Positions 37,601 through 45,751 are shown, counted from the first letter of the stretch. The stretch: 64,000 nt of DNA from Allacma fusca (GCA_947179485.1 OX359250.1:25430654-25494653); one strand, 5' to 3'. Program-made: numbers and translations. Notes: generated from the letters alone by a model not told the origin.

Positions 37601-38325
37601 AGAGCACAGATAGCCAGAGTGACAACGGAGAACGTGAGACTTTTTGCACAAGCCGAAGTGGTGAGGAGAGCCTTGCCAAGAATTCGGACAGAGATAGAGA
37701 ATTTGAGACACGAATTACTGGCCCTCCAGGAGGAGATAGCGGAGGAGAACAGAGCTTTTCAACGCCGGAAGGAGCAGAACAAACGTTGAATGTCAGACAA
37801 ATCAAGTCACACATCACCCCCAACATCTCCAGAAGTCACAACGCCAGAGATAAAAGAGGCGGAGGCGACCCAAGCTCAACTCAAAAAACAGTTGGAGGAG
37901 ACAGCAGAGAAACTGAGACAAGCCCAACACAATCAGAGAGTGTTGAAATTGAGAATACTAGAACTACAGAGCAAGAAGCAAGAAAAGAAGTAGAAAGCTC
38001 TACAGAAGAGGAACCTAATGTCAAAAATAGCTCAACAAAAGTTGGCCAGGGAACGCATCAATCAAATCAAGGAGGAAATAACAACTTTCCAACGAATATT
38101 GGACATCCAAATTCAACAATTACTGATAACGTCGGAAATAGCTCAGGAGAGGACAAAGATACTCCTTCAGGAAGCTCTACAATACAAACCAATTCTCCAC
38201 ATCGCACAGTACTCTCAGATACCGTCAACGAGAGTAATTGTGAAAAAGAGAAAGTAACTCAGAATAGATACCCCACCCGCCGGAGGAAGTCACCTCAAAG
38301 ATTTGGTTTTGAAACCGAGGTATGA
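31597..38325 (+). CDS. pol: Pol polyprotein: protease, reverse transcriptase, RNase H, integrase
   Basis: Enzymes for maturation, cDNA synthesis and integration, in Ty3/Gypsy order; 2242 residues. Visible motifs: aspartic protease LLDTGATRS with D80; RT with LDMESGFFQ (D459) and YLDD (521-524); RNase H LHTDAS (D680) and SDHLAL; integrase HHCC zinc module from H1429 to CESC; catalytic triad D1499, D1559, E1595, i.e. D-59-D-35-E; GPY/F module with GPF from 1729. About 560 acidic, disordered residues (about 805-1370) separate RNase H from integrase, which is unusual. The last ~400 residues are S/T/G-rich, end in RYPTRRRKSPQRF, and are overprinted in the +1 frame by coiled-coil frames. Probably translated by -1 frameshifting from gag; the ATG at 31597 is unlikely to be the main start. 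Confidence 0.95.
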   Translation: MPKETPVKSTSFGKPTEGDAPPITLDVQQQVQMFIDKQLQMEELYEELEIVDCNPCRIVNGSKATIQVQICSMVMPVLLDTGATRSCIQRNLLPKCAEIAEAPSRLRVAIASGELIKPMCIAKFPMTIEGVELQFKGLVLETLEPKMIIGEDLMTKYKVLIDYEKGEIRSPYFQTIPMTRDTHLYMGQKKADTEFVKSIFSFNQKKPKASQICRTKETVTIPAMTHMKIPIHIPRKIKKDFLLNPLEQLYTSNRLLVAAGIVPQEDPYAYVFNPSAGAQTMYGRTAVGYAEEDFKILKIKRENLRDTSLRLTQEQLDCFDINPELPEQAKAQYRALLARYPECFAFSKADLKEPAWVEPVRIHTGNNPPVQCKPFPCSPVEREKVREEIQKMLDANIIKEVNGPYSSPLFLIKKKDGTFRSVVDYRALNKTITDQVYPIARIDDILMQFNKSAIFDTLDMESGFFQLLIHEDDQVKTSFITQDGLYCFLRLPMGAKIAPSAFQRAADQMIGSLKFRGAMVYLDDVVSYGINMEDKLASLEELLLRASNKNFKFKPSKCKFGYYEIIVLGFKVSREGTCPDPGKIETIKKVKIPKSETEARRFYGICSFYRRYIKDFAKIANPISQSWIGSKGKSEGKKRIHAFHWTDEATEAFEILKEKLTTAPVLKHFNPILNCILHTDASLEGLGCCVLQDEDGEHPIAYASRTLLPSEKRYSATELELAAVVFAVRKFRQYLYLRKFHIRSDHLALKYLDIQKSPNHRISRFILKLQEFDYVITYRTGKTHLDADFLSRAPLPHTEEDKEDEEDLVIEYEPDPVSNRKILLKRGPALAASMQISEQTREVLGLDSQLQYSPNQAEDASPSEDWDKPVKRVELLIHQPAPGEETKWTDHEMYIRDLVKQNTLGTDMCTKWSLSVDTMVTVCTFATEIENEQDNTSKWVYSNEYIYEQNINIMREIDYHNSHIGESPEQLFKGSNDDSECPSHDTGKDAEKTHSLGSNHESMAKDQSFTKEINLEYFKDPSEVSSDKEDKNPADTWAVLENEETFSTAQPTVTAKSNEEPSYMDQFQDADEEPEDSPEPTDAGALADAEITESKPTLAVPGSGKIAETTVDKLIHEELCTSTAKKDRIFTVEHITPSKLRKENDDNPVEEQPESSNNLQDRDEKSNEENFHKMLCTGREPRGIQTTSVGPRPGHSNSENTEDLEDSNEKKIKKIYEDIQIWLNKIQRNAVPLVTEEEINTPGTQLYVNPQESEQEWKLLDENIEQLQQSLDSGELKFTNGEKWRIETINPPKDNPRILPTNIPQPQFYEERHPGLEPESEPKFYIGAFALQGCQGEGEKFQDLAITLEEEPQVLPLKEHNLEEMQNKDPDCIHIKDMMTHLNSLKWRDKQKYEKYFYDDHGILYVQHKDGPKLIVPRVLRNFLLTKAHDGLLCGGHLGFQKTLHRLCRKYHWKKIQVSVAKYVMSCESCQAAKIPRQKPAGLLHPIRVENVGDALCIDLIGPIHTSVNGHKYIIIAQDYVSKYVIAQPIPDKTAERIANFLLHHVVLKFGLFKNLMSDAGSEFRAEVTKQLLRKLKINHTTATAMRHNSVGQIERMVQTISTMLSHYAQEEQSIWCMCLPYLIHAYNTSRHDVTGETPFFMMFRREHIDDMDMIMSCETVNYDLITADEAKARLQQAIKKITQRQQYSKDWYDRKRRQVQFKIGDSVRVFTPTRVIGKSERFLHPYRGPFKVIEVLSKDNYIIQDYKNPKKTQKVHVERLKPCTRREDLEEEFRYDLDSDLVEILTKRNWNLVEKEQSDFVLKSILKTTTQPESSAQPKRKRLTFKEPLESEEHEQHTVQKDPICTNAGAQPLPRGPIPSNSPPSQTNPTPEAGTFTPTGNQSTSRERANGHQGGTSKYQRYARTCSDQRQLDAEKQPPILQPSSTRVTTGESSKHRVEESTRERRKATGRTPETASRSSPAGPKVTIGPANTEKQSLKNTYDTATRQPATTTQSFGGRIESTDSQSDNGERETFCTSRSGEESLAKNSDRDREFETRITGPPGGDSGGEQSFSTPEGAEQTLNVRQIKSHITPNISRSHNARDKRGGGDPSSTQKTVGGDSRETETSPTQSESVEIENTRTTEQEARKEVESSTEEEPNVKNSSTKVGQGTHQSNQGGNNNFPTNIGHPNSTITDNVGNSSGEDKDTPSGSSTIQTNSPHRTVLSDTVNESNCEKEKVTQNRYPTRRRKSPQRFGFETEV
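31633..31661 (+). promoter_or_regulatory. Programmed -1 ribosomal frameshift signal between gag and pol
   Basis: GGGAAAC at 31633-31639 fits the X XXY YYZ slippery heptamer in the gag frame (G GGA AAC), the same heptamer known from several retroviral gag-pro/pol sites. Seven bases downstream, GGGGG (31647-31651) and CCCCC (31657-31661) can pair around a 5-base loop. The -1 frame is the pol frame, and gag ends at 31664. Efficient slippage would extend Gag at residue 1981 with Pol from residue 15. No pseudoknot partner was found by eye. Confidence 0.85.
37091..37336 (+). CDS. Overlapping coiled-coil mini-ORF a (+1 frame within pol)
   Basis: 81 residues in the +1 frame relative to pol. The C-terminal half has heptad-like leucines (LRKQIQHLKQALLLQQEINQ). 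It ends in TAG directly followed by the ATG of the next frame. First of five such frames, all in the same register. No known family; expression is unproven. Confidence 0.4.
   Translation: MRNTSSIQYKKILFVLMPEHSLYPADQFPAIHHLRKQIQHLKQALLLQQEINQLLESELTDIKGALASIKDMLVLAVTKDN
37337..37534 (+). CDS. Overlapping coiled-coil mini-ORF b (+1 frame within pol)
   Basis: 65 residues. The ATG abuts the stop of the preceding frame. Residues from about 20 onwards form a strong Q/R/L heptad pattern (LRRALENAERQQVELQRQLQ). Ends in TGA; the next ATG follows after nine bases in the same register. Confidence 0.45.
   Translation: MQRNNPPYYNPLVQESQQARALNIELRRALENAERQQVELQRQLQDLRQQAQKLRSDLQTLRNNR
37544..37789 (+). 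CDS. Overlapping coiled-coil mini-ORF c (+1 frame within pol)
   Basis: 81 residues. A proline-rich start is followed by a charged heptad region (IENLRHELLALQEEIAEENR). Ends TGA, immediately followed by the ATG of the next frame. Confidence 0.45.
   Translation: MTPPHANPPQLPNHSEAELRAQIARVTTENVRLFAQAEVVRRALPRIRTEIENLRHELLALQEEIAEENRAFQRRKEQNKR
37790..37993 (+). CDS. Overlapping coiled-coil mini-ORF d (+1 frame within pol)
   Basis: 67 residues. A short S/T/P-rich start precedes a coiled coil (LKKQLEETAEKLRQAQHNQR). Ends TAG; the next in-frame ATG is 24 bases downstream. Confidence 0.45.
   Translation: MSDKSSHTSPPTSPEVTTPEIKEAEATQAQLKKQLEETAEKLRQAQHNQRVLKLRILELQSKKQEKK
38018..38257 (+). CDS. 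Overlapping coiled-coil mini-ORF e (+1 frame within pol)
   Basis: 79 residues with a helical, heptad-like first half (LARERINQIKEEITTFQRIL) and a basic end. Last of the series; it ends 68 bases before the pol stop. Confidence 0.4.
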   Translation: MSKIAQQKLARERINQIKEEITTFQRILDIQIQQLLITSEIAQERTKILLQEALQYKPILHIAQYSQIPSTRVIVKKRK

Positions 38326-38573
38326 ACTTCTATTATCTGCACCATATTTTGAAGTGTTCAGATCCATATCAACTTCAGCCGCGGAAATATTCAGTGGGAG
38401 AAGTAATCAGACTTTCAACAACTCGTTATTACGACGGTTCCAGAAGGAAAAGAGTTAAGCATATTGGACCATTTTTTATTGACCAAGTTTTTGCCGACAA
38501 GATCTTCAAAGTCACCCGTCTAGATGGATCCAAACGATCAGCAATCATCTACATATCAAACAGCAAGGAATGA
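38322..38573 (+). CDS. Small GPY/F-like module protein
   Basis: 83 residues. The ATG overlaps the pol stop as ATGA, a layout that can allow termination-reinitiation. The translation from about residue 24 (VGEVIRL...GPFFIDQVF...IFKV) resembles the C-terminal GPY/F module of the element's own integrase (SVRVFTP...GPFKVIEVL...YIIQD), with GPF at 49-51. It therefore looks like a second, detached copy of an integrase C-terminal SH3-like domain. Its 3' end overlaps the start of ORF3 in another frame. Whether it is translated alone or spliced to something is unknown. Confidence 0.5.
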   Translation: MNFYYLHHILKCSDPYQLQPRKYSVGEVIRLSTTRYYDGSRRKRVKHIGPFFIDQVFADKIFKVTRLDGSKRSAIIYISNSKE

Positions 38574-41500
38574 GTCACATAATTCCTCAGAGGAGGATGA
38601 CGACTCAAGACGACCCTTATACTGGAAACAGTATGTAAGTACTACAGAGATTCCACAACCAACATCAAAACTTATTCCCAACATGGACACCCATCGTTTG
38701 GAGGCAGTAACCAGCCTAGATGGAAGAATTGGAAATAGAATTATCATCAGAACGGAACAAAAGAATGAAGTCATCTGTCATTCATTTTTCATCGGAGCAC
38801 TACAGAAAACTGGTGCCATTTCTAACTACGACTACAGAGTGTTGAAAAGAGACCCTTACTATTGCGGCTCCGTAAATTTTGCGGAAGAGGAGAAAGAAAT
38901 TCGGGAAGGAAAGAGAGTCCCGGATGATATGGTATTTCTATTCAAAGACCAACCTTTTGAGCCCACAAAGATAAATGAAGTGGCAATACCAGCCAGTAAT
39001 AGAAACCGTCAACCTGAAGACCCATGGAAAATTGTTCCCTTCAAAGGAGAAAGGGAAGTGTCAACAATTATGCCACCCTGTACCGATTTTTTGAGGACTC
39101 CATGGGCCACGTCACCAGAATTGGATGACGAAAGACAACCGTACACAGTAAACTCAGCCAAAAGAATTTTTACAGCCGACCCAGCATGTAAACTCACGAA
39201 GAAACGATTACATGGAGTAAGTGACTGGGGACCGGAAGACAAACCAGCCAAATTACCAGCCACTGTCACATCTGACAAACCTGACAAAGAACAAGATTTC
39301 AAGTTTGTACAGCCTGTGGCAGTAGGAAGAGGAGCACGGAGAGAGACGAGGAAAGATAATCGTCATGAAGATCGAGAACCTGGCAGTTCTAGATACAGTT
39401 CCAGAGACCGCCAAAATTCCAAAGAGGAACGATCTAGAAAAACGGAAGAAGTTTCATCCCATACACCCAAAAGGATGAGATCGAGAGAAAGTACGCCACC
39501 CAGAATAGAAACTGTCACAAGTAGCAGTAGACATAGAGACACTTACTATTATCAAAGACGAAGGTCACCTGCAAGACATTATGAACGCAGTGGCCACAGG
39601 TCAAATGAGGAGGATAGACGACGCAGCCGAAATTCACCTGTCAGGAGTAGAAGTACGGAAAGACAATCCATACTTACTCCACCCATTGACACAGCCAAGG
39701 CCAGCTATAACGCGGTAACTTTTCACACCAAAAAAATCCTAAAGAGGCCCACCACACCTCCACGAAGCGAGAGGCCGTGCAGCCCTAAGGACTCCAACCG
39801 TGGGGACGAAAAACCCCTACCACAAAGAGAGGCCAAGGCTGAACAACAGAGGCGAGGCGAACAACCTTTCACATCCACATCAACTACCCCAACAAAGAAT
39901 AGCACAATAGGACCCAACACAGCACGTGTAGAGCCAACTATACAATCCACACCTCAAACGCCAATACAGCCAGCCATGGAAGTTAATGTTGTACAGATAG
40001 AAGATGCCAAAGGAAAAAAGGCTACTTCTCTGGATATCATATTAACAACTCCGGGAAATCGGAAAGAATCACAACCACCTCAGGCGATAGTACATCAGCC
40101 AGTTTCACCAGAAGTCATGATCATCGAAAATGAGTCACCTCAACAATCAAATACACAAAGCCCAGGGTCCACTACAGATACATCAACAGTCAGCTCAGAA
40201 GCAGAAGTTGAGATCGTGAAGCAGATTAGCTACATCAAATGTACTCATGCCAAATGCAAAAGGACCCGACATATCCCCATGAATTTGACAGATCCTCAAC
40301 CGAAGAATGGTGAATGCGAGCACCACATGAAAAAGCGCATAAAGACCGAAAAATTAGTTAGAAAGAAAGCCGAGGGACCTAAGACCGAGGCAGAAATGGA
40401 AACCATTCTACCAACACTAGACCCATTACAACGAGCAATCCATATTTTGGATTTGGATTCAAAGCGACAATCTCACTACGACGAAATTGTTCGCAACCTA
40501 CAACGAGACAGTTTATCTATTTTATTTGCAACCCACAATGGAAAGGACCCAGCCATTTTTAAGGAAATGCGAGACTATGCACAAGAACAATTGCATAAGA
40601 TACGTATTGATTGGAGAGCATGGAGAATTAAACATAATTTTCCAGCCGTATGTACTCTACTGGGAATTAACCCCGACACAAGGAAATTCCCCGATATGCC
40701 AATGGAAGCAAACCAACCCCCGGAAATGACAACACCAGAGCCATCGCAAGGACCATATCAATGCACGGGAGCGACTGGAACCGAAGTCCAGCCACCCACA
40801 GGGGAGAAGGAGCTACTCACCCTTAATAGCAACGTCAACATAACTCAAGTATTTAAAACCCAAACCGAACTGGAGAGAGCTATCACTCCACTTTTAACTG
40901 ACGAGATAGCAACAGAATTGGAAAAATACTTGGAACCAACTCAACTACACCAACAAATAGAATCTTCATCTTTATCGGATTTTGCTACACCACCTCATGA
41001 CATTTCCTTAAGTATGGATACGGAAGAGTTACCAATAACTCCCAGCCCACCACGGGATGATCACTCTCCACCCAGAGGAGGAGGAGGACGCGGAGGACCG
41101 ATTCCAGCCATAGGATATAACTTTTTCACATTTATGTTACTCATGGGAGTAGTAACAATGGGATTAGGAATGACACCAACTACACGTTTGCCAGGACCCG
41201 TCACCACCAACAATTATTTACACGGACGGGAAGGATTTAATCGTCTAATGAAATCGTTCAATGAGACCGCGAAACATGACGATTTCACATGTAATAGTAT
41301 GGAACGACACCGCAGACTTCACACAAGGGATAGTGAGCCGCCACCTCACAATTTTGGAGAAAATGTGAGACCTTTCTTTTCCAATTGGATTCAAAGATTC
41401 AAAGAATCCGATACAGCAAAAGGATGCGCCACCATGGCAGCTATAGCATTAACTTGGACTATCATGACAATGAGTTATGTTTTACAATATTGGAAGCCCA

Positions 41501-44500
41501 CATGCGGACAGAGAGCAGTCATTCCAGATGATTGGATTATGGTTAAATACGAACTTGAAGACGGAAGACCAATGTGGATTACACTTCCTATTGACACAGC
41601 CAGTGTGATGGAACTGGAAAATAACCTTAATATCCAAGTTCCAATCACAACCACAACAACAACTACATCATCACCCTACGTGCGGAAAACCATTTCGGTC
41701 AGAACAAGAAGACAGGCTGAATGGTTAACAAGCTCATCTATTTCTCAACTATGGAATAAAGCTATTTATGTACAAGGAGAAAATCACCAAGAGCATCAAC
41801 TACAAGAAGTTGACACACCCAGTGGAATTTTGATGTTTTCACGAGTCATGCGTGACGGATGGAAACTTTCACCTCATAAACTATTCCAGTTATTTGACAT
41901 ACTACAACAATACACTCTACCTGGTATTTTTACTAAGAATAAGGTGGAGACCTTAGAAAAAGCAGTCGATAAAGGTATCAATGAACACCTAGGATCAAGC
42001 TTAAAGATTATACTAGGATATCAACCACACAATAACAGGACCAAAAGAAGTATTATCCCAAGGGAGGATTTGTCAAAGATCCAAAGACAAATCCAAGATG
42101 ACCCTCATAGCCTAACCACGGGAGAAGATTTCACACATCCTGATAGGGAAATTTTGGACGGAGAATTAGTTTTCTTCAACACCGCTATTACCATCCATGA
42201 GGCAAATATGACAGTTGCAATTTTACTACCCATGATTTATAAGGGAGTAAATCACATCGAAGCAGATACATTCAATAAATGGGAAACTGATGCACAAGTG
42301 ACAGCATTCAATCAACGCAGACTTTTTCGTCGAACCACCATCGTTGAGGGCAACGAGCTTCCCAGAGGGGAGGAGGAGACACATCTACGACGAAAAAGAG
42401 AAGCTTTCCTTGGACCAGACAACTCATGGACACCCATTGAGTACAACCACAAATTTATCAGAAAACAACTGGAATTATTAAGAGCAATGGAGAAAGAGAG
42501 CGGCGAATCATCAGCAGCACCCAGAAACACAGGCATACTACAAGGCCTTACAAGATTCATCTTTAGAACCTTGTTGTACATAGGTACAGCATTCGCAATA
42601 GACGAGACAAAGAATCCACAAGGAATTCTGAAAGAAACTCCACCAAACACTGATGTCGAAGCCACACCGGAGGAAAGAGAGCTGAACACACCTACGCCAT
42701 CAGCACCTCCAGAAGAGGAACGACCATCATCATCAGCATTGACACAAGTAAATCAACCTAAACCAAAGAAGGAGAAAGCTAAGGCAAGAAAGAAAGCTAG
42801 ACGACCATCCTTCATAAACTTAGACTGTCCAAGCTTAGATGTTATGAAAAAGGGAGAAGAGATGTTTGGATTCCTTGCCAGAGTAAACAGAGAGGCAGGA
42901 TGGGATCCACCATTAACACCCGAAATGCTATGTGGAAATCCAACAGAATGCACCTCAGGAACACTTCCAAACGAGGAGAAAGAACAATCAGAAAGCGAAA
43001 TAGAGGAGGAACAACTAAGGGAAGACATAGAGAAAGCTATGAAAGCATCTGAGGAAGAGAGAGAAGTACGAGAACAAGAAAGATTAGTTGAACTACAAAG
43101 GGACACCATTCGAAGATTCCAAAGGGGATACGATTTCGATACTAGACCCAATTCTCGAAACGCTACCCCACCTGAAGAAAGGGACCTTACTATAACACGG
43201 ATCGACATTTCGCATCCACAATACATCCGAAGTGGAAGCGAGCTTATTGTACTACATCGACCCGACTCAGTTACACAAGCTACAATCTTTCAAAACGTCG
43301 AATCACCATTCGCAATAGGAAGAGCCGAACGAAGTGCACAAAACGAAAGGGGACTTTCACCAGAGCAAAGACGACAATGCTTTCGTGATCGAAGTCCAGC
43401 CGAAGGAGCGCAGAGACACCTAAGAAATATGATGAGAGACCATTCACCCGATTGGAGGAACGAAAGCAGACCATATTGGACCGAAAGACCACAATGCAGA
43501 GTATGTAAAGGACACGGAGTATTGCCAATGATGGACAAATGCAAAAATTGCCAAGATATACCAAGCAGAGACCCAAGACAGTTTCCATGCATACGTAAAC
43601 CAGATAATGATGGGATGAGAGCAAATAGTCTTTTCCAATGGACACATCGGATGCACATGGAAACCATAGAGGCCAGAATTGCAAGGAAAAAGGTGAAGGA
43701 AAACAAACATCCCAAATTCAAACTTGAACAACTACAAGAAATGTTAAAACAAGCACAGAACCTACCACAAAGAGAGACTTTCTCTTATGAAGAAAACATG
43801 TTCGAGGCTGACACAGAGACTCGACAGGAAACTATCAGAGAAAGGCGAATGTTAATACAGGAGGCGATGGATCACCCTACTGAATTTCAAGCAGTAGCAC
43901 CAGCAGAACGAGACCTTGCCATCATCTACCGTCAAGCACGGAGACGAATATCTTTTACAGACTCAAGAATGGAGACATTAGCAACAGACTTAACTATTCA
44001 CCCAGGCGAAATGATAGCACAATTATGGGACACTCTATACCGTTCCCTAAAAGCAAACGAAGGAACGACAATTCCAGAGCAATTACTATGCCGAGAACAT
44101 CACGGTACTTTTCAAGGATTAACCGGAACAGAAGTAAGGCGATTACTCATTCACATATGGAATGACATAGGATTGGAACCCAGTTGGGGAGAACAAGCTC
44201 TGTGGATGGAGTCATTTATCCACCGTGGAGCGCCTATAACAGGACGACCCGAGACAGGCTTACAGATGTTAGCAGATTTACCAGCAGATCAACTTTCTTT
44301 TGGAGAATTTCAACCCATGGCACAGCGCCTCATCATTCTATACAAGCAAAGAGCGGCTATAGAAAAATGGAAGGAATGGACAGGAGAATCCATAAGATCA
44401 GAAGGGGAATCTTCACCCATTGCGGAAATTTTAGACGAGATAGAACAATGGGAAGAGTGGATTTTCGACCTATACAGTGCTACCATCAAAATCTACCCAG

Positions 44501-45126
44501 CTACACTTCACGTAGAGAATCCAGAAGGGATTTTGTTTTCAATCCGAAAACCACAGCATAAACTGTTTATAGAACATTTGAACGAGCTGAACATCATCTA
44601 TTGTTGGAGACAAGAACGCTTCAGCCGACTGACCCGAGCAGTCGAAGCATTACATCAAAGCCGAACAACTCCAGCAAGAGTACGAGACATGCAAGTAGAC
44701 TACATACCAGGCACAACGCAACTATCATTAGTCAGGCAGACAATCCGATTGAACTTAGCAGAAACATGGAGTTCAATAGTAATAGAGGTACCAGCTAACC
44801 CTGACGACATACTCAGCACCTTATTTAACCTCAAGAGATTACCACAGTCCGAAATAATAATACGAGACCCTGAAAATCAATTATTAGAAGGACGAAGAGA
44901 AACCGATCCTATCACCCCAACACAATTTTATGTTTCACAACTAGCCTTATCGAATGATGAAGAATTCAACAGATTCGTGGAGGAAATGAATCTGAAAAGA
45001 AAGTACAACATAAAATCGGGATTGGGAACATCGGAACCTAGACTCATCATCATCAGTTTTAGGAAGTTACCCCAGAAGAAGGGCGATACATCTTCCCTGA
45101 CAAAAGATCCACCTGTCAGGCAATAA
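38524..45126 (+). CDS. ORF3: 2200-residue protein of unknown function, env-like middle part
   Basis: It lies where env genes sit in retroviruses, but no family was recognised. In order: an ordered N-terminal region (about 25-170); an Arg/Ser-rich region (about 280-385) like RS domains; a possible C-x4-C-x19-C-x-H site (573-600); hydrophobic segments at about 866-883, 969-989 and 1345-1359; three dibasic motifs of furin type, RTRR (1060-1063), RTKR (1172-1175) and RRKR (1289-1292); N-glycosylation sequons near them (NRT, NMT); a long charged coil region; a zinc ribbon C1658-x2-C1661-x11-C1673-x2-C1676; and an ordered C-terminal region. The middle suggests a membrane glycoprotein precursor, while the ends suggest nuclear or RNA-binding roles, so it may be cleaved into several proteins. 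How it is translated is not evident. Confidence 0.75.
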   Translation: MDPNDQQSSTYQTARNESHNSSEEDDDSRRPLYWKQYVSTTEIPQPTSKLIPNMDTHRLEAVTSLDGRIGNRIIIRTEQKNEVICHSFFIGALQKTGAISNYDYRVLKRDPYYCGSVNFAEEEKEIREGKRVPDDMVFLFKDQPFEPTKINEVAIPASNRNRQPEDPWKIVPFKGEREVSTIMPPCTDFLRTPWATSPELDDERQPYTVNSAKRIFTADPACKLTKKRLHGVSDWGPEDKPAKLPATVTSDKPDKEQDFKFVQPVAVGRGARRETRKDNRHEDREPGSSRYSSRDRQNSKEERSRKTEEVSSHTPKRMRSRESTPPRIETVTSSSRHRDTYYYQRRRSPARHYERSGHRSNEEDRRRSRNSPVRSRSTERQSILTPPIDTAKASYNAVTFHTKKILKRPTTPPRSERPCSPKDSNRGDEKPLPQREAKAEQQRRGEQPFTSTSTTPTKNSTIGPNTARVEPTIQSTPQTPIQPAMEVNVVQIEDAKGKKATSLDIILTTPGNRKESQPPQAIVHQPVSPEVMIIENESPQQSNTQSPGSTTDTSTVSSEAEVEIVKQISYIKCTHAKCKRTRHIPMNLTDPQPKNGECEHHMKKRIKTEKLVRKKAEGPKTEAEMETILPTLDPLQRAIHILDLDSKRQSHYDEIVRNLQRDSLSILFATHNGKDPAIFKEMRDYAQEQLHKIRIDWRAWRIKHNFPAVCTLLGINPDTRKFPDMPMEANQPPEMTTPEPSQGPYQCTGATGTEVQPPTGEKELLTLNSNVNITQVFKTQTELERAITPLLTDEIATELEKYLEPTQLHQQIESSSLSDFATPPHDISLSMDTEELPITPSPPRDDHSPPRGGGGRGGPIPAIGYNFFTFMLLMGVVTMGLGMTPTTRLPGPVTTNNYLHGREGFNRLMKSFNETAKHDDFTCNSMERHRRLHTRDSEPPPHNFGENVRPFFSNWIQRFKESDTAKGCATMAAIALTWTIMTMSYVLQYWKPTCGQRAVIPDDWIMVKYELEDGRPMWITLPIDTASVMELENNLNIQVPITTTTTTTSSPYVRKTISVRTRRQAEWLTSSSISQLWNKAIYVQGENHQEHQLQEVDTPSGILMFSRVMRDGWKLSPHKLFQLFDILQQYTLPGIFTKNKVETLEKAVDKGINEHLGSSLKIILGYQPHNNRTKRSIIPREDLSKIQRQIQDDPHSLTTGEDFTHPDREILDGELVFFNTAITIHEANMTVAILLPMIYKGVNHIEADTFNKWETDAQVTAFNQRRLFRRTTIVEGNELPRGEEETHLRRKREAFLGPDNSWTPIEYNHKFIRKQLELLRAMEKESGESSAAPRNTGILQGLTRFIFRTLLYIGTAFAIDETKNPQGILKETPPNTDVEATPEERELNTPTPSAPPEEERPSSSALTQVNQPKPKKEKAKARKKARRPSFINLDCPSLDVMKKGEEMFGFLARVNREAGWDPPLTPEMLCGNPTECTSGTLPNEEKEQSESEIEEEQLREDIEKAMKASEEEREVREQERLVELQRDTIRRFQRGYDFDTRPNSRNATPPEERDLTITRIDISHPQYIRSGSELIVLHRPDSVTQATIFQNVESPFAIGRAERSAQNERGLSPEQRRQCFRDRSPAEGAQRHLRNMMRDHSPDWRNESRPYWTERPQCRVCKGHGVLPMMDKCKNCQDIPSRDPRQFPCIRKPDNDGMRANSLFQWTHRMHMETIEARIARKKVKENKHPKFKLEQLQEMLKQAQNLPQRETFSYEENMFEADTETRQETIRERRMLIQEAMDHPTEFQAVAPAERDLAIIYRQARRRISFTDSRMETLATDLTIHPGEMIAQLWDTLYRSLKANEGTTIPEQLLCREHHGTFQGLTGTEVRRLLIHIWNDIGLEPSWGEQALWMESFIHRGAPITGRPETGLQMLADLPADQLSFGEFQPMAQRLIILYKQRAAIEKWKEWTGESIRSEGESSPIAEILDEIEQWEEWIFDLYSATIKIYPATLHVENPEGILFSIRKPQHKLFIEHLNELNIIYCWRQERFSRLTRAVEALHQSRTTPARVRDMQVDYIPGTTQLSLVRQTIRLNLAETWSSIVIEVPANPDDILSTLFNLKRLPQSEIIIRDPENQLLEGRRETDPITPTQFYVSQLALSNDEEFNRFVEEMNLKRKYNIKSGLGTSEPRLIIISFRKLPQKKGDTSSLTKDPPVRQ

Positions 45127-45751
45127 AATTCATTACATCAACAGAAATTACGGTCAGACTATTTAATACAATCTTAATAGTCAAAATAGGAGAGAGAGAA
45201 AGAGCAGATAACGAACCTTTACGGGGAGCTCTATGAAGGAATGCAAATTCCAGAGAGCAAGAATTTCGCGTCAGCATTTTATAACAATAGAATGCAGATC
45301 ACGAAACCAAAACAACTGACATTTACTCCTAATCAGCCATTGGGGATTCCGGAGGATTAGAGAGGAATGGCAGTATAACAGAATATAGGATAAGCATAAA
45401 ATCAAATAAAAAGAAATACATAATAAGAAAACAATACAAAAAGAACAAAGCTAACATAATTTTGTTTATAGTTTACTTTTAGATTATCACCACCGGAAGA
45501 GTATGGAGATTAAATTCGGACCAACATCCCTTTATTAAGTAAATCTTGCAAAAGACTCGTAATTGTTTACATTCTCTATTGTTCTAAACAATCAAGACCA
45601 TCCAGTATAAAAGGAAAGCTCCAGGATCAGGCTGGACACAGTCAACTCACAACCAGTCCCTGGACTCCAAACACTGGAAAATCAAAATCTATTGTTGCAA
45701 CGATTACAAATTGTCAGAAACTCATAATCAAAGAAAACATAGATTTGAGTA
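45127..45751 (+). other. Non-coding spacer between ORF3 and ORF4
   Basis: 625 bp without a long frame. It holds the internal TATA box listed below and a possible splice acceptor (ACAAATTGTCAG, about 45715) upstream of ORF4, so ORF4 could be made from an internal promoter or from a spliced RNA. Confidence 0.5.
45606..45641 (+). promoter_or_regulatory. Candidate internal core promoter for ORF4
   Basis: TATAAAAG at 45606-45613 is a consensus TATA box. CACAGTC about 30 bases downstream (around 45637-45643) is a reasonable initiator. The ORF4 ATG follows about 110 bases later. Retroelements normally transcribe from the LTR, so a consensus TATA placed just before the last gene suggests a separate short mRNA. 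Confidence 0.5.

Noticed and set aside
43280..43731. Minus-strand frames of 95-143 codons within ORF3
   Set aside because: Overlapping antisense frames in three registers with no motif; ORF3 is continuous on the plus strand.
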